A stretch of 25,704 nucleotides of DNA, taken from positions 1 to 25,704 of the forward strand of contig LT635992.1 of assembly GCA_900128565.1 (NCBI GenBank), written 5' to 3'. The stretch is from Stramenopiles sp. TOSAG23-6. Its lineage: Eukaryota > Sar. Position numbers and translations under genes: made by a program. Below the pieces are notes generated by a model that saw only the letters and a list, made by a program, of their open reading frames with translations, did not search any database and was not told the DNA's origin. Shown here piece after piece: positions 18,716 through 25,704 of the stretch. Each line of letters starts with the position of its first letter. The first letter of the stretch is position 1.

Positions 18716-20050
18716 ATGGCAGATGAAAATCGGTTAACTACCGAGTTTCCTGGAACTTCTGGGAAGTTAAAATTACTTCACCTAAACATATTTCTGAGAA
18801 CTCCTTCTTTTATTTTGAGAGACCATCAAGAGANTCGATTTCAGTGGTTCTGTCGAAATGTAATAGACAGTTGTGAGTATGACGTTATTGCTCTGCAAGA
18901 ATGTTTCGGAACTTTTACCACTCGTAGACGCCGGCTTGTAAAGAGAGCTTGTAAACTTGGCTATTCTGCTGTTGTATCTCCTAGAGGATGTTGCAAAGTT
19001 GTCGACGGGGGTATAATGATCTTATCTCGGTACCCCATAGAGGAAAGTGCGTATCATATTTTTAGGTCAGGTGTCGGCATTGATCGTATTGCTTCTAAAG
19101 GTGTCGCATATGCTCGTATTGTGCTAGACAATGGTCGCAGAATACACCTATGTGTTACGCACCTACAGTCTTCCTATACCCTTTGGCCCTCTGATGCTAC
19201 AGTGAAAGCTCGAGAAATGCAAGTTGCAGAACTCGCCGATTTTTTGCAGTCGAAAATGCTTGACTCTCCTACAAATTGGCCTTTGTTAATTTCTGGAGAC
19301 TTAAACATGGATGCTTTCTTGCAAAAAGGTAGAGACGAACTAACATTGGCACATAAGGTGTTAAATAATGCTATTCCACAACAATCCGATACAGAAAATC
19401 AAAAAAGAAAATTAATTCATGTACTTTTTCATCATTCACTTCAAATTAAAAAAAAAAAATTTCATAGAAAATTTTGTACCTAACGATTTTTTTCGAAATA
19501 TTTTTTCACAAAATATGCAGGACTTTCTTTTTTTGGAAAACATATTCCTACGACTTTACCCTTTTTATTTAAACGAAGTGCACTTGGCGAAGAAATGATA
19601 GGTACTACTGCAATATTTAGAACAGACCCAGTGCCTATTGAAGATGGCGATTATGTATTATCTTGCTGTAGAGAAGAAATCCAGGAACAAAAAACTCCTT
19701 TTGAGGAGAAAACTCTGAAAACAGGAAAAATAGCATCGGATATTCCTCAACAAAAAACACTTACGCGACCTCGCATGTTATCGCGTGAGTTGACTGAAAC
19801 TCAACTTAGTCCAAAATCAAAGCACTATGGAACTGATACTGATTCATTAATGATTTCAGAAAATCAATTTTATGCTCAAATGGCTCTAGATCATATTTTT
19901 TTCGAAGAGGTAGGCCTTTCATTAACCAAGATGAAACTTGAAAAGTTTTTTGCTGAACCTGTCACTGACTCATCAAATAAGTTGAAAGAATTCCCATTTA
20001 GACAGTTATCAGATCATCATGGACTTGTTCTTGAATTTGATGTCACTTAA
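18716..20050 (+). CDS. Neutral sphingomyelinase-like phosphodiesterase (endonuclease/exonuclease/phosphatase fold)
   Basis: Exons 18716-19418 and 19515-20050 total 1239 nt (412 aa) in a single frame. The fold's motifs are in order: LHLNIF near the start (where the family usually has N), DVIALQECFG with the metal-binding Glu (about residue 62), GGIMILSRYPI, THLQSS, ISGDLNMDAF (about 190), and near the C-terminus LDHIFF and LSDHHGLVLEF with the catalytic Asp-His (about 400). GGIMILSRYPI and the GKH.PTT segment after the intron point to neutral sphingomyelinase, which cleaves sphingomyelin to ceramide and phosphocholine; related phospholipases C or inositol phosphatases remain possible. No signal peptide or clear membrane segment is seen. 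One N at 18834 makes a residue ambiguous (Glu or Asp). Spacing between the GD.N and DH motifs is long, with a Thr/Lys-rich insert at about 275-340. Confidence 0.82.
19419..19514 (+). repeat. Introner-family intron copy 10
   Basis: 96 nt from ATGTACTTTTTC to TTTTTTCACAAAAT, with CATAGAAAATTTTGTACC and CTAACGA. ATG lies on both sides. Excision gives KLIH-AGLSFFGKHIPTT in frame. Using the CAG four bases downstream with the GT start shifts the frame and destroys the SFFGKH motif. Confidence 0.85.
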
Positions 20051-20403
20051 AGTTTTTATAAAAAAATTATCAGAAACAGTTTTTGACTTCCACAAATCTT
20101 TATTGGATATTTTTTCAATTAACTTTGCCATCTTTAAGTAACAAATGTTGGTTTTCACTTGCTACTTTTATTTTAAAAGAAATAAATTTAACCGATACAT
20201 ACGTTAAATCGGAATTAACGGTTTCGTTTCGAGGACCTGCCTGGTATAAATAATAATAATATAATATAACACAATGGCTACGTCGTATACGTACATATTA
20301 TAAAGGAAGGGAACAATTTTCTTGTTGTGAATTAGATATGAACCTATCCTCTAATATAGTGTACACTTAAATATCGCTTTGCTTTATACAAAGGTTGACG
20401 TAA
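20051..20403 (+). promoter_or_regulatory. Intergenic region upstream of the WW/ankyrin gene
   Basis: 353 bp between tandem genes, no credible gene. It holds a GGTATAAATA element at about 20243-20252 followed by an ATA/ATT microsatellite-like stretch, about 150 bp before the ATG. It should contain the upstream gene's 3' end and the downstream promoter. Confidence 0.35.
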
Positions 20404-22363
20404 ATGTCTTCATCATTCGATGATAGGTCTGAAGGTCCAAAATGGCGTGAGATACGTCAAGGGGACGGCGGTCGTGTTGTCTACATGAATACTGAAACTG
20501 AGGAGATATCTTTAGAAAGACCAGAGGAAATGATTGATACAGAACCAAAACATGGCGATGAAGGTGATTGCATGGAAGCCCCTCCAGAAAATTTCAATTG
20601 GGAAAAGTTTCGATATAAACCACCAGTTGGTTTTGAGCATGTACCATTTGAAGCCCGACCCCTTGAGGTCCTTCAACCAACCGGTGAAAAGACGTTAATG
20701 TACAAAGGTGAAACAATTTCTTCTGCTTGCTACAAAAGGGATCCATACAAATTGAATATTCTTTTGGCATTTGGAGGAGATTTGAACTTTAAAGATGAAT
20801 ATGGTCAAACTGCTTTACACATGTATGTTTTATTTTTTTGAAAATTTGATTGTTTTTTTTTCGTACGAAATTTTGTACCTAACAAATATTTTTAGATTTT
20901 TTTTAAATATTTTTCCAGAATACATAGCAGCTTCAGCAGGGGCAACGAACGCAGTGAAGATGCTCATTGAAAAAGGTGCTGATTTAAATGTCCAAGATGA
21001 ATTTCGGAATACCCCACTCCACTGTGCTGCTGATGTTGGGTCTATCGGATGTTGTAAAGCTCTAGTTTTTGCGGAGGCTGATTTGCTTATTCGAAGTCCC
21101 TATGCAGGTCCTCAAATGTGTAATGTCGGTGCTCGAGGTGGTACGGCGGCTGACCTAGCTAAATCTAAAGGATTTCGTACCCTTTTTAAGTTTCTAAAGT
21201 CTCAAGAAGAGAAACTTTCAGAAATCGCAAATGCGGAAAAGAATGCACGAGATGCCGTTCGTGCAGCCAATGACCCTGTCTTTAAGTTAAAATTAATCAT
21301 TGAAAAATGTATTGAATTAGGCGAAGCCTCTGCCGATAAAACTACTTTTGATACATGTCTCTTAAACATTGAAGAGCGAAGCTGGGAAGGATACGATGTG
21401 GAACATTATATAAAGCTATGGTCACGACGACTACAGGAATGTAAGGATGATTTAGAAATGGATGAATTGGACGAAGAGGCCGCGGAGGAAGAGGCGCGAA
21501 GAGCAGCAATGTGTCGCACAGAAAATTGTGATTCGCCAATATACATGGTGCAGCCGAATGGATTTTGTACAAAATGTAATTTAAAAAAAACTCAAGAGGG
21601 TACAAAAGTATTGACTTCTAAAGAAGCCATCGCTTCTGCATTTACTGTATCCACACAGGCTTCCTTGGCGGCTTCTGTAGCCATGAATGAAGCTGTAGCA
21701 GCGCCTTGGATAGCCACAAGGGGATTTCTGTTGATACATTATATCAAGACAAGTACAAGTGGTCTTTCTGAGGATGACTATCGAAAAATTGTCTTTGAAG
21801 AAATGTCAAAGAAAGAAGTCCTAGCCGCATGTCAAAAGGAAGGTGTTACAACACACATCTCAATTATGAGATCATCTGGTTTTTCCGTCGAAGATGAAAA
21901 TGATGGTATTGATCTTACTATTAGTGAGAGTTCAATGTTTGATAGAGCAGAAATGGAAAATAAAGCCGAAAAGCGCAAAATAGAGATTGAGGTTTCAAAA
22001 TGGAAAAAAAGAGTAGAACCAAGATCCAATCGCGTATACTGGATTCATTCAGATAGTGGCAAAAGAACATGGAAAGATCCAAGAATAGAAATAGAAGATA
22101 GAATGATGGCTGAACGTGAAGCATCGAAAATAGCTAAAGAAAAATCAAATTCAACGAAAGCTAACTGGGAGTTGTCAGATGATGATAATGACGAAAATGG
22201 TGCAGGGTTCAATCTCATGAAAGCAAGGCGAAAAGCCCTTTTAGAATGTTATCTCGCTGATGCTGACGCGGATGTAGACCCAATGGATTTTAGAGATATG
22301 ATTACAGAAATGAATGACGAAGAAGTTCAAGAAGCATGCGAAGAAGAAGATTTGGATATTTAA
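20404..22363 (+). CDS. WW / ankyrin / A20-type zinc finger multidomain protein
   Basis: Exons 20404-20820 (139 codons) and 20924-22363 (480 codons including stop) encode 618 aa. Domains in order: a WW-like module at about 12-40 (PKWREI...GRVVYMNTETEEISLERP); at least two ankyrin repeats at about 105-185 (DEYGQTALH-IAASAG, then DEFRNTPLHCAADVG); an acidic helical region; a Cys motif C-x4-C-x11-C-x2-C at about 335-356 fitting the A20 zinc finger spacing; and a second WW module at about 496-525 (WKKRV...NRVYWIHSDSGKRTWKDP). The C-terminus is acidic. WW modules bind proline motifs, ankyrin repeats bind proteins and A20 fingers bind ubiquitin, so a scaffold role is likely. I know no named family with this order. 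The intron falls exactly inside the TALHIAA ankyrin signature. AATAAA immediately follows the stop. Confidence 0.82.
20821..20923 (+). repeat. Introner-family intron copy 11
   Basis: 103 nt from ATGTATGTTTTATT to TTTTTCCAGAATAC, with CGTACGAAATTTTGTACC and CTAACAAA. ACAT precedes the GT at the 5' edge and ends the sliding window at the 3' edge. Only removal between these repeats gives GQTALH-IAASAG, the ankyrin consensus. Nearby TAG and CAG sites give the wrong frame or delete the AASAG helix. Confidence 0.9.
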
Positions 22364-22532
22364 ATAAAAACATTAATATTTTGATCAATTGCACAGAATA
22401 AAATATTTTACAATCATTTNTTGTTTTCCAACACGAACAAAGTTGTTTCTATACATAAACATAAACTGTATCCACATTTCGCACCTAAAACAATTCAACT
22501 TTTCTGAGTGTCAACGCCTCTGATATCACCTT
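22364..22532. terminator. Convergent 3' region of the WW/ankyrin and TRAPPC9-like genes
   Basis: 169 bp between converging stops, with AATAAA on the + strand at 22363-22368 and again near 22396, and one N near 22420. No other feature is recognised. Confidence 0.3.
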
Positions 22533-25500
22533 TCAACATACAAAAAGTTCCACGACACGGTGACTCCAATATTTCATACCATTACATAGTAAACAGGTTG
22601 CTATTGCAAACTCGCCAGATTTCAAAAATCTTGCGTAGATTTGATGCTTGAATATTTCCCCAGGTAGTATACTACCTAATGAAATGTTTCGACACCCCGT
22701 GAGAAGAACATCCTCAGAAATTCCAAATTGATTCATCGAATCAAAACATCGAATCCATTCGTTGCGGCTACCACGACATAAAAGAATTACCGATAACATT
22801 TCGATACATTCACTCTTAGCATTCATTGTATTTTTTATATCTATTTGTACAGTATAAGATTTTCCGCGAATGATTTGAAGGGTATTTGCTTTCTCTTTTT
22901 TATTTAATTCATGATTATTTTCTATGTTCAGCAAGGTAACATTAAATGTAAACCGAGAAGACATGAGCAAAGTATGTTGCAATGCAAAAAGAGATTCTTG
23001 AGATTTGTGAGGAGATATGAGTCTTTCATCATTCTTATCACTAATTTTCTTATCAATAGTGTAATCACAGGGACCTACAATAGGGATAATCGTTGTTCCT
23101 ATACGAGCATTTTTATAGTCACCTAATTTCCAATTTATATAAACACACCAGCCTTCTTTAATATTTTTACAGTAGGCAATTTCAGATTTTGGAATAGTTC
23201 TGTCTTCGAACCGAGAATTTCGATAAGTAAGAATTTCAACGCGAGATGAAGAACCAGGGTAAATAACTTTGGTGACAGTGCAAATTGATTTTTTAGTGAT
23301 AGTACGCAAGACATTTTTAGTAGTAGTAGTAGTAGTATTCATACAATCATTACTTTTACTTTTTGTATCATTATTTGCAGCATTTTGACAGTATAGCACA
23401 TCACAGTTTACTACCATTGCACATAATAAATTATTATTTATTTCAACTGTTACCTTGCATGTTTCACTATCGGTATCAACAAAAAATGAACTATTTCTTA
23501 CATCTTTTGTCATTTTATTTAAATGATTTGAGATTTTGCATTGAATCATATCAATAGAAAGATTAGGCAAGACTGGACAAATATTGAGCGACTCTAACTT
23601 GAAATGATCTCTATTTTGTAATAAAAGATCTATGGTAGAAACTCTTTTCATAGGATCTGCAAAAACGGTAGATGTATTTTGAAGAATATCAATATTATCA
23701 GTGTAATGGAATTTAATTAAAATTCGAGCCACATCAATTTCAGCAGAAAGTAAAGCATTCATTTTAAATGCAGCACCTGGCATTAGAGGTAATTTATTTG
23801 ATATTTCTTGTATTGATTTGAAGGACCATGCTATTGATCCTGTTACTACTTTACCATTAAACATATGCGATTCTGTTTTTGCCACTACTTTGCCATTTGA
23901 GATAGAAAAATTAAATAATTCGTACTTTTTCTTAGAAATATATGACGTCATAACACTAGTGCGATGAATAGATTCTATTTCAACAGTACACTGAAGATAT
24001 GATAATGAAATAGAACCTATATTTTCCGCAAGAATTGCTATTGGTTTAATTTCACCTTTTAAAAGCTCTATAGAAGTGACACCCTCTATTAACAATAAAG
24101 GATTCAGTTGCGGCGATTCGGATGCATTTAATTGATGTATAGAAACTTTATTAGCCATCGACGAATTATGTTTACTACGGAGAACTAAAAGTGGCATTTT
24201 CTTATAGACAATCATCTCTAGAGGACATGCTTTGCTTGCTCTATTTGGATCCATGCATAACGACTGTACTTTTCGTACAGATGTACGGCGTGGTGATAGC
24301 TGTATATTTGGTATTGTACTATCATTCATTGATCTGAATATGTGAGAACTCCTTCGTAATTGAATGAACGAATACCCAAGGGTAAGCATCTGACAACCTG
24401 TGATTTCAACACGACCTGGCATCAAGGCTTTCGCAGATAAGACAATTGTCATTGTCGTTTTTGCATTTATTGTAAACGCAACAACGAAAGCCTCTACAGG
24501 CGCTCCACCTTCTGCATATGACATTTGTAAAGAATCAACAGGTAGGGCAATACTTAAAGGATTATACAAAGTAACTTCAACATTAAACACTTCATCTGTT
24601 ACCCATTGTACTGTTTTAGTTTTTTTTACTTTTTTATGAGACTGAAATGGATTATATTCAAGTACACGGGGTTTATTATTCGCACACTGTTCTGGAAGAT
24701 CCATACTTCCATTATTTGAGATATCACCGCCGACATTGGATTTATCAGTATTTATAGGCATTGGTTGATGATTTTTTCTAATATGACAGAACTCAAAGCC
24801 AAGTAAAATTGGAATACCATTAAATCCATTTTGATGATCAAGAATATTCTTTCTTTCATCGAAGCTTTCCTTTTGTGTTTTATCTACGTTTTTATCTATA
24901 ATTATCTCTTCTTTGAAATGATAATTGTAACACATTGAGTATGTTTTGTAGGAAGATAGATGTATAGAACAATGGCGTAACTCTCTGAAAATACTTTTTT
25001 GCTTAGCCGTATTTAAAACTTCGCTAATTGAGCCAAGTTTTAAAAGCCGCATCCCATGGGCTATCACTAAATTATATTTAGCAAGTGACCAAGCTAAATT
25101 CATTAACGATCTCAACAACAAACATTGCAACGAAGGTGAGCCAAGATTATTGTAATAATTTTTACATGTATAGTGAAAAAATATATATTTTCTAAATTTG
25201 TTAGGTACGAAATTTCGTAGGAAAAAAAAGTTCGAAATTGAAAAACAATAATTCTTACATGTTTTGTGCATTTTATCGCTTTGTTTTGTACTGCTGATAT
25301 CTTTCAATATTTGATTTTCTTCAACAATTTTGGATGTTTCTAATTCAATTGTAGGAATAGCTGCACATTGAATGGCAACAGACATTTCTAAAGCATATGC
25401 TCGAGATATTCGTATTGTATCACTCATCTTTAAATTTTTACTCTGTACAATTAATGAATTGCGTTTTTGAAGGGTAAAACTTGGAGAACTCTTGAACGAT

Positions 25501-25704
25501 TTGACAGACACAACACTACCAGAATTTTTAGTTATAGTATTGAAATTTTCTGGTATATTTTCATTCACGTTTGAATGTGTTGAATGTAAAATTTTGCGAG
25601 ATAAAATATGTACGGCAATGTGTTTAAAAAGTGCAAATCTTTTCATCATTTTTAATTTTTTTGATTCTTCTGCGCAGATTAATGCAACTTCGACCATATC
25701 ACTA
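22533..25704 (-). CDS. TRAPPC9/TRS120-like TRAPPII subunit, 5'-truncated at window edge
   Basis: Open from the right edge (no stop before 25704) to the stop at 22533; coding segments 25704-25261 and 25167-22533, about 1025 aa visible. The first visible region (ICAEESKKLKMMKRFALFKHIAVHIL) fits the TRS120 helical repeat that ends with a 'RK.AF' step. The stretch after the intron (LGSPSLQCLLLRSLMNLAWSL...AHGMRLL) continues that alpha-solenoid. The remainder is beta-sandwich-rich, with many Ig/ASPA-like strands such as VTDEVFNVEVTLYNPLSIALPVDSLQMSY and PGRVEITGCQML, typical of TRAPPC9 C-termini. TRAPPII activates Rab11/Ypt31-type GTPases at the trans-Golgi. The N-terminal 150-300 residues are presumably beyond the window. 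A Thr6 run is encoded by a (AGT)n microsatellite. I am confident of the family but less so of one-to-one orthology. Confidence 0.8.
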   Translation of the reverse strand, partial: SDMVEVALICAEESKKLKMMKRFALFKHIAVHILSRKILHSTHSNVNENIPENFNTITKNSGSVVSVKSFKSSPSFTLQKRNSLIVQSKNLKMSDTIRISRAYALEMSVAIQCAAIPTIELETSKIVEENQILKDISSTKQSDKMHKTCKNYCFSISNFFFLRNFVPNKFRKYIFFHYTCKNYYNNLGSPSLQCLLLRSLMNLAWSLAKYNLVIAHGMRLLKLGSISEVLNTAKQKSIFRELRHCSIHLSSYKTYSMCYNYHFKEEIIIDKNVDKTQKESFDERKNILDHQNGFNGIPILLGFEFCHIRKNHQPMPINTDKSNVGGDISNNGSMDLPEQCANNKPRVLEYNPFQSHKKVKKTKTVQWVTDEVFNVEVTLYNPLSIALPVDSLQMSYAEGGAPVEAFVVAFTINAKTTMTIVLSAKALMPGRVEITGCQMLTLGYSFIQLRRSSHIFRSMNDSTIPNIQLSPRRTSVRKVQSLCMDPNRASKACPLEMIVYKKMPLLVLRSKHNSSMANKVSIHQLNASESPQLNPLLLIEGVTSIELLKGEIKPIAILAENIGSISLSYLQCTVEIESIHRTSVMTSYISKKKYELFNFSISNGKVVAKTESHMFNGKVVTGSIAWSFKSIQEISNKLPLMPGAAFKMNALLSAEIDVARILIKFHYTDNIDILQNTSTVFADPMKRVSTIDLLLQNRDHFKLESLNICPVLPNLSIDMIQCKISNHLNKMTKDVRNSSFFVDTDSETCKVTVEINNNLLCAMVVNCDVLYCQNAANNDTKSKSNDCMNTTTTTTKNVLRTITKKSICTVTKVIYPGSSSRVEILTYRNSRFEDRTIPKSEIAYCKNIKEGWCVYINWKLGDYKNARIGTTIIPIVGPCDYTIDKKISDKNDERLISPHKSQESLFALQHTLLMSSRFTFNVTLLNIENNHELNKKEKANTLQIIRGKSYTVQIDIKNTMNAKSECIEMLSVILLCRGSRNEWIRCFDSMNQFGISEDVLLTGCRNISLGSILPGEIFKHQIYARFLKSGEFAIATCLLCNGMKYWSHRVVELFVC
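23318..23337 (-). repeat. Trinucleotide microsatellite coding a Thr run
   Basis: Six AGT repeats on the + strand (ACT on the coding strand) encode consecutive Thr residues in a loop of the TRAPPC9-like protein. Likely length-polymorphic. Confidence 0.7.
25168..25260 (-). repeat. Introner-family intron copy 12, with a 16-bp flanking duplication
   Basis: 93 nt, in phase and without a stop, so it is easily mistaken for coding sequence. Minus-strand start ATGTAAGAATTATTG, end TTTTTTCACTATAC, with CTACGAAATTTCGTACC and CTAACAAA. ACATGTAAGAATTATT at the start recurs after the end with a single change (AAG to AAA, both Lys), so any join within it gives HKTCKNYYNNLGS. Confidence 0.82.

Noticed and set aside
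20821-20940. Ordinary GT-AG splicing of the ankyrin-gene intron using the TAG at 20924-20926 or the following CAG
   Set aside because: Either choice shifts the frame away from the uninterrupted ankyrin coding frame. The one in-frame AG further down removes the conserved AASAG helix.

Overview
This is a eukaryotic nuclear fragment from an AT-rich, gene-dense protist. Evidence: spliceosome-type intron features, the meiotic protein MND1, a TRAPPII/TRS120-like subunit, an XMAP215-type microtubule polymerase, a ZC3H3-type CCCH protein and a neutral-sphingomyelinase-like enzyme. TAA, TAG and TGA all end genes, so the standard code applies. Three N bases (about 2066, 18834 and 22420) and a homopolymer frameshift mark it as draft sequence. 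The lineage cannot be fixed from this window. From memory, introner-type introns with non-canonical ends and flanking direct repeats are known in syndinian dinoflagellates (Amoebophrya), so an alveolate is a reasonable guess, but it is only a guess.

Layout, left to right: (+) 3' part of a tandem cyclic-nucleotide-binding protein (1-1922); (+) XMAP215-like protein with five TOG repeats and two N-terminal Tudor/SH3-like repeats (2294-8619); (-) SANT/Myb nuclear protein (8685-11123); (-) secreted MIB/HERC2 plus leucine-rich-repeat protein (11442-13459); (-) secreted RNase T2 (13668-14582); (+) ZC3H3-like zinc finger protein (14948-16124); (-) MND1 (16645-17256); (-) putative GPI-anchored Gly/Asp/Thr-repeat protein (17696-18451); (+) sphingomyelinase-like phosphodiesterase (18716-20050); (+) WW/ankyrin/A20-type protein (20404-22363); (-) C-terminal part of a TRAPPC9/TRS120-like protein (22533 to the right edge). 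Genes are separated by 65-520 bp and are functionally unrelated, as expected for a compact eukaryotic genome.

The main discovery is the introns. Every recognised interruption (12 copies in 7 genes) belongs to one repeat family of about 90-106 nt, always in gene sense. A typical copy has a start resembling (A/T)TGTAYGTTTT, a central near-palindrome GTACGAAATTTTGTAC, a CTAAC branch-point-like motif, and an end resembling TTTTTCACAATAC. Reading frame plus protein homology (ankyrin, LRR, CCCH finger, cNMP-binding and phosphodiesterase motifs) forces exon joins that are not GT-AG in nearly all copies. The excised segment lies between short direct repeats (mostly AT or TT), giving WT...AC or, shifted by the repeat, GT...WT. 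This looks like a mobile introner family with target duplications that makes up the whole visible intron complement and needs relaxed 3' splice-site recognition.

A second unusual signal is four short interstitial telomere-like (CCCTAA)n tracts. Two are flanked by duplicated host sequence and three lie in coding sequence, where they encode Asn-Pro repeats.
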